In this document: in pieces, positions 1-9,494 of the stretch
Layout of the letters: each line of letters begins with the position of its first letter
Position numbering within the stretch: position 1 is the first letter of the stretch
NCBI RefSeq assembly: GCF_040500525.1
Contig: NZ_CP159403.1
Coordinates: 1,028,501-1,092,500, forward strand
DNA from: Azospirillum formosense
GTDB taxonomy: Bacteria > Pseudomonadota > Alphaproteobacteria > Azospirillales > Azospirillaceae
Length of the DNA: 64,000 nucleotides
Direction of reading: 5' to 3'
Notes under the pieces: generated by a model
The model's input: the letters and a program-made list of their open reading frames with translations, nothing else
Database searches by the model: none
What the model was told of the DNA's origin: nothing
Position numbers and translations under genes: made by a program

Positions 1-2
1 TG

Positions 3-347
3 AACCCGTCCTACGTCTTCTTCCAGCTTCGCCCCGACGTCGGCGCGCGCGGGGCGCGCAACATGGAGCTGACGGCGGGCCGCAGCCTCGCCGTGGACCC
101 CGGCTACGTCCCGCTGGGCGTGCCGCTGTGGCTGGACGTGCGCGAGGCGCCGGTGCCGCAGGGCGAGATCAAGCGCCTCGTCGTCGCCCAGGACACCGGC
201 GGCGCCATCAAGGGGGCGGTGCGCGGCGACCTGTTCTGGGGCCACGGGGCGGAGGCCGCTGAGGGTGCCGGCGTGATGAAGGCCAAGGGCCGCTACACGA
301 TGCTGGCGCCGCGCACCACCTCCTTCACGCTGGCGCAACGCCGCTGA
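3..347 (+). CDS. mltA: MltA murein transglycosylase, C-terminal fragment
   Basis: This is the last 114 codons of a gene that begins outside the window. The frame is open from the first bases and reads NPSYVFFQL, then a 3D-type domain with AVDPGYVPLGVPLWL and VVAQDTGGAIKG, and it ends in TGA at 345-347. These strings are typical of membrane-bound lytic transglycosylase A, which cleaves the glycan strands of peptidoglycan in the periplasm; the Asp of QDTGGAI belongs to the active-site region of the family. The N-terminal half, with any signal peptide, is not visible. The identity is confident because the C-terminal signature is specific. Confidence 0.9.
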   Translation, partial: NPSYVFFQLRPDVGARGARNMELTAGRSLAVDPGYVPLGVPLWLDVREAPVPQGEIKRLVVAQDTGGAIKGAVRGDLFWGHGAEAAEGAGVMKAKGRYTMLAPRTTSFTLAQRR

Positions 348-360
348 GGTCTGGTCGTCG

Positions 361-879
361 ATGCTGGTTCGCCTGTCCGCCCTGCCCGACCGGGAGGCCG
401 CCCTCGCTGCGCTGGAGGACATCTTCTTCCTGTCCACGCTGCGCAGGGACTTCGCCTCGGCGGAGGAGCGCGCGACCTTCTTCCGCACCTGGACGGGCTG
501 GTACGTGGATCGGGCGCCGGACGACCTGTGGTTCGCCGTGGCCGAGGACGGCGCCATCATCGGCTATCTGACCGGCTGCAAGGACAGCGCCGGGGCGGCG
601 GACCTCGCCCGCATCATCCCGAAATACGAGGTCTTCGCCGACCGCTTCGCCGCCTTTCCCGCCCATCTGCACGTCAATGTCCGGCCCGGCTTCCGTGATC
701 ATGGGATCGGGCGGGCGCTGGTGGACCGCTTCGCGGAGGACTGCCGCGCCGACGGCCTGCCCGGCCTGCATCTGGTGACCGGGGTTTTCGCGCGGAACGT
801 CGCCTTCTACCAGCGCGCCGGCTTCACCGCGGCGACCCAGCGGGGGGCGCTGCTGTTCCTCGGCCGGCGCCTGGATTGA
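361..879 (+). CDS. GNAT family N-acetyltransferase
   Basis: This 172-residue protein has the GNAT fold. The acetyl-CoA binding motif A is around residues 100-122 (HVNVRPGFRDHGIGRALVDRF with the R-x-x-G-x-G/A pyrophosphate loop), and a C-terminal NVAFYQRAGF segment is typical of motif B. It should transfer an acetyl group from acetyl-CoA to an amine, but the substrate cannot be read from sequence. It starts 13 bases after the mltA stop, with no strong ribosome binding site, so it may be co-transcribed with mltA. The length is normal for a single-domain GNAT enzyme. Confidence 0.85.
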   Translation: MLVRLSALPDREAALAALEDIFFLSTLRRDFASAEERATFFRTWTGWYVDRAPDDLWFAVAEDGAIIGYLTGCKDSAGAADLARIIPKYEVFADRFAAFPAHLHVNVRPGFRDHGIGRALVDRFAEDCRADGLPGLHLVTGVFARNVAFYQRAGFTAATQRGALLFLGRRLD

Positions 880-886
880 TGGCCGC

Positions 887-1135
887 TCAGAACGCCGATG
901 GGCAGCCGTCGGCCTTGAGCACCCGCTGCGTCGAGGCCGGGTTGTTGACCAGCTTCCCAGCCGGGCGGATGGGTCGCCGCACCAGTTCGCCCCCGCAGTT
1001 CGGACAGTGCCCCTTCAGCACCCCATCCCGGCAGTCGCCGCAGAAGGTGCATTCGAAGGAGCAGATATAAGCATTGCGGGAGTCCGGGGGCAGATCCCGG
1101 TCGCAGCATTCGCAGTTGGGCCGCAGCGCAAGCAT
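887..1135 (-). CDS. DUF1272 cysteine-rich zinc-ribbon-like protein
   Basis: This is a small 82-residue protein with closely spaced cysteines: NCECCDRDLPP near the N terminus, then CSFECTFCGDC and CPNCGG, followed by RRPIRP. This order is that of the DUF1272 family, whose members carry a metal-binding cysteine cluster and have no established biochemical role. It is convergent with the GNAT gene, with 7 bases between the stops. It has no signal peptide or membrane segment, so it is probably cytoplasmic. The family assignment is firm; function is unknown. Confidence 0.85.
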   Translation of the reverse strand: MLALRPNCECCDRDLPPDSRNAYICSFECTFCGDCRDGVLKGHCPNCGGELVRRPIRPAGKLVNNPASTQRVLKADGCPSAF

Positions 1136-1286
1136 GATCGGCGTCGCCTTTCCGTGGGTTCACGATGATAGCAGCGGCGCGGCGCTGGGAGAATGGGGCG
1201 GCGATGGATCGGCCTTCCCAACGCGGCGCCTCGCGCCTTAAGGTCCACGATCACGACGACCGCCCGCCTTTGAAAGCCCCTCCCGC

Positions 1287-2048
1287 ATGACCCGCCCGCC
1301 GCGCCTGATCGAAAGTTCGCAGAATCCGCAGTTCAAGCTGTGGGAATCGCTGCTGGAGAGCCGTGGCCTGAAGAAGCAGGGCAAGTTCCTGCTCGCCGGG
1401 TTGAAGACGGTGCCGGAGGCGCTGGCCCGCTGGCCCGAGCGCTTTTCCACCCTGCTTCTCACCGACCCGGCGCAGGCCGAGAGCTGGCGACTGCCCGCAG
1501 GGCTGGAAATCGTCCAACTGGCCCCCGCCCTGTTCCGCACCCTGGATGCTCCCGGCACCGGCTTTCCGCTGCTCGTCGGCACGGTGCCGGACACGCCGTC
1601 GATCGACCTGTCGCAACCGCCGCAGGGGCTGGAGCTGATCTGCGCGCTCGGCGACCCCAACAACCTCGGCGCCCTGCTGCGCAGCGCCGCCGCCTTCGGC
1701 GCCCGGCGGGTGATCCTGCTCGACGGCGCGGCGCACCCCTATCACCCCAAATGCCTGCGCGCCGCGTCGAACGCCCAGTTCGAGCTGACCCTGCTGCGCG
1801 GCGGCCGGTGGGAGGACGTGAACCGGGCCGCCGGGCCGCTGGTCGCCCTGGACGCCGGTGGCGCCGACATGGCGGCCTACCGCTGGCCGCGCGACGTCCG
1901 GCTGATCCTGGGCGAGGAAGGCCAGGGCATTCCCGCCGCCCTGCCCGTTCAGCGCCTGGCGATCCCGACCACGGGCGCCGTGGAATCGCTGAACGCCACC
2001 GTCGCGGCGAGCCTGGCCCTGTTCAGCCACTTCGCCGCCAACCGCTGA
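1287..2048 (+). CDS. TrmH/SpoU-family RNA 2'-O-ribose methyltransferase
   Basis: This 253-residue protein has an N-terminal substrate-binding part (ESSQNPQFKLWESLLES, KFLLAGLKTV) and a C-terminal SPOUT domain. Three SpoU motifs are visible: ALGDPNNLGALLRSAAAFGA near residue 120, LILGEEGQGIP near 205 and SLNATVAASLALF near 235. These make the knotted S-adenosylmethionine site, with the conserved Asn and Arg of motif 1. The expected role is methylation of a ribose 2'-OH in tRNA or rRNA. The exact nucleotide cannot be assigned because close paralogues modify different positions. It stands alone between a convergent gene on each side. Confidence 0.85.
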   Translation: MTRPPRLIESSQNPQFKLWESLLESRGLKKQGKFLLAGLKTVPEALARWPERFSTLLLTDPAQAESWRLPAGLEIVQLAPALFRTLDAPGTGFPLLVGTVPDTPSIDLSQPPQGLELICALGDPNNLGALLRSAAAFGARRVILLDGAAHPYHPKCLRAASNAQFELTLLRGGRWEDVNRAAGPLVALDAGGADMAAYRWPRDVRLILGEEGQGIPAALPVQRLAIPTTGAVESLNATVAASLALFSHFAANR

Positions 2049-2073
2049 CCCGGAGGCCCGAAACGCGGGCATG

Positions 2074-2103
2074 AAAAAATGGCGAGGGGACGCCCCCCTC
2101 GCC
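2074..2103 (-). terminator. Intrinsic terminator of guaB
   Basis: Read on the minus strand, a GC-rich hairpin (CCCCTCGCC pairing with GGCGAGGGG, nine perfect pairs) is followed by ATTTTTT. It begins about 30 bases after the guaB stop codon. Stem plus U-tract makes this one of the clearest Rho-independent terminators in the window. Confidence 0.85.
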
Positions 2104-2132
2104 TCTTCAACGCTAACCCAAGGAACGCCCGA

Positions 2133-3659
<1,527 letters not shown>

Positions 3660-3775
3660 CTATACACAAGACCGTGGGCTTGTGAAGGCGCCTGAACCAC
3701 AAACTGTCGTGTGCCGGGCCTCATCCGCGCAAGCCAGCCATGACCTGCGCGAACGGACCGCAGCCTGAGGTGGAC

Positions 3776-4486
3776 CTAGTCGTTCATGTTGGCCCCACGG
3801 AAACCGGTGGCGACCACATAGGTTTCGGAGGACTCCGCGCGGCTGGCCGGCGGCTTGGCGTGGCGCACCGTGGCGAAGTCGCGCTTCAGACGCTCCAGCA
3901 GGGACCTTTCCGCCCCGCCCTGGAACAGCTTGGCGACGAACGCCCCGCCGGGGGCCAGAACCTCCTCCGCGAAGTCATAGGCGGCCTCGGCCAGCGCCAT
4001 GATGCGCAGATGGTCGGTGGACTGGTGCCCGATGGTCGGGGCGGCCATGTCGCTCAGCACCACGTCGGCCGGACCGCCCAGCGCCTCCTTCAGACGCTCG
4101 GCCGCGCCCTCCTCCAGGAAATCGGCCTGCATGGTGGTGGCGCCGGGCACCGGGTCCATGGGCAGGATGTCAAGCCCGACGACCTTCCAGCCCTCGCGCC
4201 CGGTCTGCACCTTGTCCACCGCCACCTGGGTCCAGCCGCCGGGGGCGGCGCCGAGGTCGACCACACGCTTGCCCGGCCCCAGCAGATGGAACTTCTCGTC
4301 CAGCTGCAGCAGCTTGAAGGCCGCGCGGGAGCGGAAGCCGCGCTTCGTCGCCTCATGCACGTAGGGGTCGTTCAGATGCCGCTCCAGCCAGCGGGCCGAG
4401 GAGGTGGTGCGCTTGGCCGCGGACTTCACGCGGACGGTGGCGCGGCGCCCACCCGGCGTCGAGGAGGACGGAGGCTTTCCAACCAT
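3776..4486 (-). CDS. rlmE: 23S rRNA 2'-O-methyltransferase RlmE (FtsJ/RrmJ)
   Basis: RlmE methylates U2552 (E. coli numbering) of 23S rRNA late in 50S assembly. The 236-residue protein begins with a basic leader (MVGKPPSSSTPGG) and then the RrmJ core: RAAFKLLQLDEKF with the first catalytic Lys, the SAM-binding VVDLGAAPGGWTQ, DVVLSDMAAP with the catalytic Asp, FVAKLFQGG with the second Lys, and SSETYVVATGF with the Glu. The K-D-K-E tetrad is therefore complete. The ATG at 4486 was chosen because the upstream frame belongs to ppx and a start here gives the family length. It lies 14 bases after the ppx stop, so the two are probably one operon. Confidence 0.95.
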   Translation of the reverse strand: MVGKPPSSSTPGGRRATVRVKSAAKRTTSSARWLERHLNDPYVHEATKRGFRSRAAFKLLQLDEKFHLLGPGKRVVDLGAAPGGWTQVAVDKVQTGREGWKVVGLDILPMDPVPGATTMQADFLEEGAAERLKEALGGPADVVLSDMAAPTIGHQSTDHLRIMALAEAAYDFAEEVLAPGGAFVAKLFQGGAERSLLERLKRDFATVRHAKPPASRAESSETYVVATGFRGANMND

Positions 4487-4500
4487 GGTCTCACATTTCC

Positions 4501-5529
4501 TTAATAGATTTGCCGCGTCGACCCGATCAGCTCCACGAGGATTCCCTCGCGCAGGCCGCGGTCGGCGATGCGCAGGCGCTCCACCGGCCAACAGTCGCAC
4601 AGCGCGTCCAGCACCGCGCATCCGGCGATCACCAGATCCGCGCGGTCCTGTCCGATGCAGGGATGCCGCGCCCGCCCGTCGAAGTCCAGCGCGACGAGAC
4701 GTTCGATGACCGCGCGGGCGTGGTCGATGCGCAGAAAGCTGCCGTCCACCGCCCGCCGGTCGTAGCGGCAGAGGCCGAGATGCACCCCCGCCAGCGTCGT
4801 CACCGTGCCGGAGGTGCCGAGCATTTGCACCTGCCCGGCCAGCACACGCTCCCGGATGCCGTTGCGCGCCTCGAAGGAGGCGATGGCCGACGCCACCTCC
4901 TCGACCATGCGCCGGTACATGCCGTGGTCGGCGTCCGCGCCGCCGAACTGCTCGGTCAGCCCGATGACGCCGCACTGGATGGAGGTCTGGTCGAGGATGC
5001 GCGGGGACCGTCCCCGCTCCACCGCCAGCCACATCAACTCGGTCGAGCCGCCGCCGATGTCGAACACCACCGCATAGGGCACGTTCGGGTCGAGCAGAGA
5101 CGCGCATCCGGCCAGCGCGAGGCGCCCCTCCTCCTGGCTGGAGATGATCTCGATGGCGATGCCGGTTTCCCGCTCCACCGCGTCAATGAACTCGCTGCAG
5201 TTCCGGGCGCGGCGGCAGGCCTCGGTCGCCACGGCGCGCGCCGCGGTGACTCCGCGCCGCTCGATCTTGGAGCCGCAGATTCGAAGGGCGGCGAGGGTGC
5301 GTTCCATTGCCGAGTCGGACAACCGGTCGTTCCGCGTCAACCCCTCGCCCAGCCGGACGATCCGCGAGAAGGCGTCGATGACGCGGAAACCACCGGGAAT
5401 TGGCCGGGCGATCAGGAGTCGGCAATTGTTGGTGCCGAGGTCGAGGGCCGCGAAGACCGGGCGCGCAGGGGCCGACGAACGCAACCGTCCGGTGTCGTTC
5501 TGCCGCTCGCTGTGCACCTGAAGGTCCAC
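4501..5529 (-). CDS. Ppx/GppA phosphatase (exopolyphosphatase family)
   Basis: This 342-residue protein has the actin-like ASKHA fold of exopolyphosphatase and guanosine pentaphosphate phosphatase. The N-terminal phosphate loop reads FAALDLGTNNCRLLIA, the catalytic acid lies in ISSQEEGRLALAG, and the second phosphate loop is VFDIGGGSTELMW. The length matches the short alphaproteobacterial form, which lacks the C-terminal HD-like extension of E. coli Ppx. Substrate choice between polyphosphate and pppGpp cannot be decided from sequence. It is first in a likely ppx-rlmE operon; the adjacency suggests stringent-response or ribosome-linked expression, which is inference. Confidence 0.9.
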   Translation of the reverse strand: MDLQVHSERQNDTGRLRSSAPARPVFAALDLGTNNCRLLIARPIPGGFRVIDAFSRIVRLGEGLTRNDRLSDSAMERTLAALRICGSKIERRGVTAARAVATEACRRARNCSEFIDAVERETGIAIEIISSQEEGRLALAGCASLLDPNVPYAVVFDIGGGSTELMWLAVERGRSPRILDQTSIQCGVIGLTEQFGGADADHGMYRRMVEEVASAIASFEARNGIRERVLAGQVQMLGTSGTVTTLAGVHLGLCRYDRRAVDGSFLRIDHARAVIERLVALDFDGRARHPCIGQDRADLVIAGCAVLDALCDCWPVERLRIADRGLREGILVELIGSTRQIY

Positions 5530-5643
5530 GTCTCCTCCCCGCCATGCTTAAGGGAGTCATACTAACCCGGTTTCACGTCCCAGTGAAAGCCCACGATTGG
5601 CCTTGAATTGTGTCTGCAGGCCCACACTCGGGCTTCGCAGCCG

Positions 5644-5664
5644 AAAAAAGGGCTATACAAGCCC
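5644..5664 (-). terminator. Minus-strand intrinsic terminator beyond tRNA-Gln
   Basis: On the minus strand GGGCT-TGTAT-AGCCC is followed at once by TTTTTT. The short five-pair stem and six-base U-tract fit an intrinsic terminator. It would stop transcripts from the minus-strand MFS gene (stop at 5834) before they reach ppx, after they run antisense through the tRNA gene. Confidence 0.5.
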
Positions 5665-5727
5665 TGCTCGCTTTGCTAAAAGGGCGGCCCACGACGGGAC
5701 GCGCCGCAGCGCCGCCCCGGCGACGGT

Positions 5728-5801
5728 CTGGGGGATCGTCTAGCGGTAGGACAGCGGACTCTGACTCCGCCAGCCTAGGTTCGAATCCTAGTCCCCCAAC
5801 C
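5728..5801 (+). tRNA. tRNA-Gln (anticodon CTG)
   Basis: A complete cloverleaf can be drawn. The acceptor stem TGGGGGA pairs with TCCCCCA, the D-arm carries AGCGGTAGGAC, the anticodon stem GCGGA/TCCGC holds the loop CTCTGAC with anticodon CTG, and the T-arm contains GGTTCGAATCC. The discriminator A is followed by an encoded CCA. The U-A first pair and CTG anticodon identify a glutamine tRNA reading CAG. No intron is present. Confidence 0.97.
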
Positions 5802-5833
5802 AATCCTCCCCGAACATCGCCGCTTCCAATCGC

Positions 5834-7120
5834 TCACGGGCCGCCCGCATTCCGCGCCACCGGGTCCGTGCGGCACAGCGCCGGCACACCGTCGCACATT
5901 GCGCGCCCCGCCCGCGTGCCGCTGATCAGCCAGTGGCGCGTGAAGGCCCACGTCAGCCATGCCGCGGCGCTGATCGCGGCTCCCAACGTTGACACTCCCG
6001 CCCAGCCGGCGTGGGCATAGGCCTTCGTTGCGGCGAGAGCGCCGATGGCGCTTCCGAGGGCGTAGAACACCATGTAGCCGCCGACGAGACGGCTGCGCGC
6101 CTGCGGGTGTCGGTCGAAAATGATGCTCTGGTTGCTGACATGGACCGCCTGCACCGCAAGGTCGAGCAACACGACGCCGACGAGAAGGGCGGGAATGGAC
6201 TTCGGCAACAACGCGATCAATCCCCATGACGCCAGAAGCAGCGTGAGCGAGACGCCGGTGGTCCACTGACCGAGCCCGCGATCCGCCAGCCGGCCCGCCC
6301 CCGTCGCGGCTATGGCACCCGCCATGCCAACCAGCCCGAACAGGCCGATTTGTGTGTGGGAATAGCCGAACGGTTCGGCGCTGAGCGGCAGCACCAGCGC
6401 GGTCCAGAATGCGCTGAACGCCGCGAAGATCAGCAGGGCGAGGACGCCGCGCACCAGCAGCAGGCGGTCGGTCAGGAACAGGATGGGGATCGAACGCAGC
6501 GCCGAGGTGTAGCTGTCCGTGCTGTCCGGTGGCAGGTTGCGCGGGAGGACCCGCCAGAGCAGGCCGGCCATCGCCAGCGCGAGAGCCGCCGATGCCAGAT
6601 AGACCGCGCGCCAGCCTCCAAGGTCGGCGAGCAGCCCGGCAACGGAACGCGCGCCGAGAATGCCGATCACGACGCCACTCGTAACCATGCCGACGGCCTT
6701 GCCACGCTCGGCGGGGGTGGCGAGCGTGGCCGCGAAGGACACCAGCACCTGAACGACCACCGCGAGCAGCCCGACCGCCGCCATGCCGGCGAACAGGATC
6801 GCCTCCGTGCGGGCCGTGGCGACGGCCGCCAGCGCGACGGCGGACAGGACGCCTTGGCCGACGACCAAGCGGCGACGGTCCACGAGGTCCCCAAGTGGGA
6901 CCAGGACGATCAGGCCCACCCCATAGCCGAGCTGCGTCAGCGTCACCACGAGACCGATTGCGGCGGGTGGAATCCCGAAATCCCGCGCCATCGCGTCGAG
7001 CAGGGGATGAGCGAAATAGATGTTGGCGACGCCGAGACCGGCGGCGGCGGCGAGGATCAGCGTGGTGACCCTCGGCAATCCGCCGCCCGGCCGGTGTCGT
7101 GGGGTGCTTTCGCGCTGCAT
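5834..7120 (-). CDS. MFS transporter
   Basis: This 428-residue integral membrane protein has about twelve hydrophobic segments and the major facilitator signature between helices 2 and 3 (VPLGDLVDRRRLVVG). The opening LILAAAAGLGVANIYFAHPLLD and the fold resemble proton-driven drug or metabolite exporters of the DHA1/YgaY type. The gene is divergent from an HxlR-type regulator with only 109 bases between starts. That arrangement usually means the regulator represses the exporter in response to its substrate. The transported compound is unknown. Confidence 0.85.
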   Translation of the reverse strand: MQRESTPRHRPGGGLPRVTTLILAAAAGLGVANIYFAHPLLDAMARDFGIPPAAIGLVVTLTQLGYGVGLIVLVPLGDLVDRRRLVVGQGVLSAVALAAVATARTEAILFAGMAAVGLLAVVVQVLVSFAATLATPAERGKAVGMVTSGVVIGILGARSVAGLLADLGGWRAVYLASAALALAMAGLLWRVLPRNLPPDSTDSYTSALRSIPILFLTDRLLLVRGVLALLIFAAFSAFWTALVLPLSAEPFGYSHTQIGLFGLVGMAGAIAATGAGRLADRGLGQWTTGVSLTLLLASWGLIALLPKSIPALLVGVVLLDLAVQAVHVSNQSIIFDRHPQARSRLVGGYMVFYALGSAIGALAATKAYAHAGWAGVSTLGAAISAAAWLTWAFTRHWLISGTRAGRAMCDGVPALCRTDPVARNAGGP

Positions 7121-7150
7121 GGTCGCTCCGTCGGTTGATGCTTAATCCGG

Positions 7151-7206
7151 TTCCATTTTGAGACCACTTGCGCGCCGCGAAATCCAGTTCTATTTCAAGA
7201 CCACAT
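7151..7206. promoter_or_regulatory. Direct repeat in the MFS/hxlR divergent promoter
   Basis: Two 19-base copies, TTCcATTTtgAGACCACtT at 7151-7169 and TTCtATTTcaAGACCACaT at 7188-7206, match at 15 of 19 positions with a 37-base period. They sit between the divergent MFS and HxlR genes. HxlR-family regulators often bind repeated sites in such positions, so this is a plausible operator pair; binding is inferred. Confidence 0.5.
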
Positions 7207-7229
7207 TGGGCGGTTGGAGGGTTCTGGTC

Positions 7230-7685
7230 ATGGTCAAGCGGGTCAGCCTTTGGGACGCCGGTTGCCCGGTCGCACGCGCGCTCGACGTCATTGGCGACTG
7301 GTGGTCGCTGCTCATCATCCGCGACGCTTTCGACGGGGTGCGGCGGTTCAGCGAGTTCCAGACCGGCCTCGGCATCGCCAAGGGCATGCTGGCAACGCGG
7401 CTGCGCGACCTGACCCAGCGCGGCATTCTGGAAACCGCGCCGGCCTCCGATGGCAGTGCGTATCGCGAATATGTCCTGACCGAGAAAGGGCGCGGCCTCT
7501 TTCTCGTCATCGTCGCGCTGCGGCAATGGGGCGAAGACCATCTCTACCGCCCCGACGCCCCACGCTCCTCGCTGGTCGATGCCGACACCGGGGCTCCGGT
7601 CGCGCGGCTGGCGTTGCGCGCGCAGGATGGACGGCTTCTCGGATGGAACGATACGCGCGTTCAGAAACCGGCGACGACCAGTTGA
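7230..7685 (+). CDS. HxlR-family winged-helix transcriptional regulator
   Basis: This 151-residue DNA-binding protein has the HxlR (MarR-like) winged helix. The core near the N terminus reads CPVARALDVIGDWWSLLIIRDAF, followed by FSEFQTGLGIAKGMLATRLRDL for the recognition helix and EYVLTEKGRGL for the wing. The ATG at 7230 is preferred over one 72 bases upstream because it begins the conserved HxlR N terminus and follows a GGAGG at 7215-7219. The cysteine in DAGCPVARAL corresponds to a conserved HxlR cysteine that can sense thiol-reactive compounds in some relatives. It is divergent from the MFS gene it probably controls. Confidence 0.85.
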   Translation: MVKRVSLWDAGCPVARALDVIGDWWSLLIIRDAFDGVRRFSEFQTGLGIAKGMLATRLRDLTQRGILETAPASDGSAYREYVLTEKGRGLFLVIVALRQWGEDHLYRPDAPRSSLVDADTGAPVARLALRAQDGRLLGWNDTRVQKPATTS

Positions 7686-7983
7686 TGGATCAGGAGATGC
7701 ATCCATACATGGGCACGGATGCTTTGGCCTCCGGCACCACCGCAACGGGTGATTGATTGTCGCCGCCGGACATCTCGGTATTCTCCTTTGCTCAAGGCGC
7801 CCCCAAGTTTTCTCTTTTCAGTTGAATTAGAGAAAATTTTATTAGTTTTTGGTTGCATTGACACCATTTTCGGTCGAGCAGGGCCAAGGCGACCGGTGAT
7901 GCGGGTTCATTCAGAAATCCATACGGTTGTAATGTTTCCTTCAAGGCTTTGTGCTTCTCTGGCGCGATGGTCGTGGAGGCCGC
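7686..7983 (+). promoter_or_regulatory. AT-rich leader upstream of the diguanylate cyclase
   Basis: This stretch holds no convincing gene. Bases from about 7800 to 7870 are strongly AT-rich (runs such as GAGAAAATTTTATTAG and GTTTTTGG) against the GC-rich background, which suggests a promoter region for the following gene. No clear inverted repeat or consensus -35/-10 pair was recognised. Confidence 0.35.
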
Positions 7984-8880
7984 ATGCGGATTTTGGTGGT
8001 GGACGATTCGCGCATGGCGCGTGCGGTGCTGTGCCAGCAGCTTGAAGGTTTCGGCCATCAGGCGGCCTTTGCCGAAAGCGGTCAGGCGGCGCTGGCCCGC
8101 TGCCGCGAAGAGCCCATCGACATCGCGCTGGTCGATTTCCGCGTCGGTGAGATGGAGGGCGTGGAGGTGTGCTGGCACCTGCGCGCGGCGCAGCGGGAGC
8201 GGCACCTCTACCTGATGCTGATGATCCCCGGCAGCATCACCAACCAGTTCTTCGAGGTGGTGGAGAACGGGGCCGACGAGTTCCTGCGCAAGCCGCTGGA
8301 CCTGACATGGCTGCGCGCCCGGCTGCTCGCCGCCTCCCGCGTGGTCGACATGCAGCGCCAACTGGAACGGCTCGCCACCACCGACTCGCTGACCGGGGCG
8401 CTGAACCGCGGACGTTTTATGGCGCGCGCCGCCGAAGAGGTGGCGCGCGCGCAACGCGGGGGCCAGCCGCTGTCCGCGATCATGCTGGACATCGACCATT
8501 TCAAGAAGGTCAACGATACCCACGGCCACGCCACCGGGGACGAGGCGATCCGCACGGTCGTCCGCGTCTGCCGGTCCATGGTACGCGGGGCCGACGTCCT
8601 GGGACGGCTGGGCGGCGAGGAGTTCGCCATCCTGCTGCCCGAGACGCCGCCGCAGGGTGCGGCGCTGCTGGCGGAGCGGCTGCGTCAAGCGCTGGCGGAA
8701 ACCGTCGTGCGCATCGCCAACGGCGCCGGGTCCGTCCTCTCCGTCACCGTCAGCATCGGCGTCAGCGCGCTGCGGCCGGGCGAGACCGGCGTCGCCGCGC
8801 TGCTCGCGCGGGCGGACGAAGCGCTGTACCGCGCGAAGAGCGGCGGCCGCAACCGAGTGGTGTGCGACGCGTCGCCGTGA
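7984..8880 (+). CDS. Response regulator with GGDEF diguanylate cyclase domain
   Basis: The protein has 298 residues: a receiver domain (1-120) and a GGDEF domain (about 135-298). The receiver shows ILVVDDS with the acidic pocket, phosphoacceptor D51 in IALVDFRVGEMEG, and the conserved Lys in FLRKPLD. The cyclase shows TTDSLTGALNRGRF, DIDHFKKVNDTHGH and the active-site loop LGGEEFAILLPE. An RxxD inhibitory site (RGAD) stands exactly five residues before GGEEF, so product inhibition by cyclic di-GMP is expected. It should make c-di-GMP from GTP when phosphorylated. No sensor kinase is adjacent. The ATG at 7984 is used because it starts directly at the receiver beta-1 strand. Confidence 0.92.
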   Translation: MRILVVDDSRMARAVLCQQLEGFGHQAAFAESGQAALARCREEPIDIALVDFRVGEMEGVEVCWHLRAAQRERHLYLMLMIPGSITNQFFEVVENGADEFLRKPLDLTWLRARLLAASRVVDMQRQLERLATTDSLTGALNRGRFMARAAEEVARAQRGGQPLSAIMLDIDHFKKVNDTHGHATGDEAIRTVVRVCRSMVRGADVLGRLGGEEFAILLPETPPQGAALLAERLRQALAETVVRIANGAGSVLSVTVSIGVSALRPGETGVAALLARADEALYRAKSGGRNRVVCDASP

Positions 8881-8883
8881 TCC

Positions 8884-8909
8884 TGCCGGGCGCCGTCAGG
8901 CTCCCGGCA
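8884..8909. terminator. Hairpin between convergent genes
   Basis: TGCCGGG at 8884-8890 pairs perfectly with CCCGGCA at 8903-8909, spanning the 15-base gap between the cyclase stop and the leuD stop. There is no U-tract, so it is only a possible bidirectional stop signal. Confidence 0.3.
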
Positions 8910-9492
8910 CCAGCCAGGGCCGCGCCTCGGCGTCCGCGCGGTCGAAGGCGTCGATGGCGTCCTGGTGGCGCAGCGTCAGGGCCACGTCGTCAAGGCCGTC
9001 GATCAGGCATTCCTTCTTGAACGGGTCGATGGCGAAGGCCCGCGGCCGCCCGTCCGGACCGGTCAGGGTCTGGGCCGGCAGGTCCACGGTGACGGCGGCG
9101 CCCGGCGCCTCCTGCAGCTGGCGGCGCAGCTCCGCCACCGTCTCCTCCGGCAGGGTTATGGTCAGCAGACCGTTCTTGGCGGCGTTGGCGGCGAAGATGT
9201 CGCCGAAGCTGGGCGCGACGACGCAGCGGAAGCCGCCGTCCACCAGCGCGTAGACCGCCCCCTCCCGCGACGACCCGCAGCCGAAGTTGCGGTCGGTCAC
9301 CAGCACGCGCGCCCCGGCATAGGCGGGATCGTCCAGCGGGAAGCCGGGCTTGCGCTCGTCATGGAGCAGGAAGTTGCCATAGCCGGCGCTGCGCGGCTTC
9401 TTCAGGAAGCGCGCCGGGAGCAGCTGGTCGGTGTCGATGTTGGCGATGTCGAGCGGCACCGCGGGCGCGGTCAGCGTGACGAAGGGGTCCAT
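8896..9492 (-). CDS. leuD: LeuD-like aconitase small subunit
   Basis: This 198-residue swivel-domain subunit partners LeuC to form an isopropylmalate-isomerase-type hydro-lyase. Visible family strings are IDTDQLLPARFLK, DRNFGCGSSREGA, the conserved FGDIFAANAAKNGLL and FKKECLIDGLDD. The small subunit supplies the substrate-specificity loop near residues 25-40. The start at 9492 lies two bases after the leuC stop and gives the normal length. It is last in a 14-gene catabolic-looking run, and no leuB or leuA is near. I infer that the pair isomerises or hydrates a different 2-hydroxy acid. The ordinary leucine-pathway role remains possible. Confidence 0.8.
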   Translation of the reverse strand: MDPFVTLTAPAVPLDIANIDTDQLLPARFLKKPRSAGYGNFLLHDERKPGFPLDDPAYAGARVLVTDRNFGCGSSREGAVYALVDGGFRCVVAPSFGDIFAANAAKNGLLTITLPEETVAELRRQLQEAPGAAVTVDLPAQTLTGPDGRPRAFAIDPFKKECLIDGLDDVALTLRHQDAIDAFDRADAEARPWLVPGA

Positions 9493-9494
9493 CC

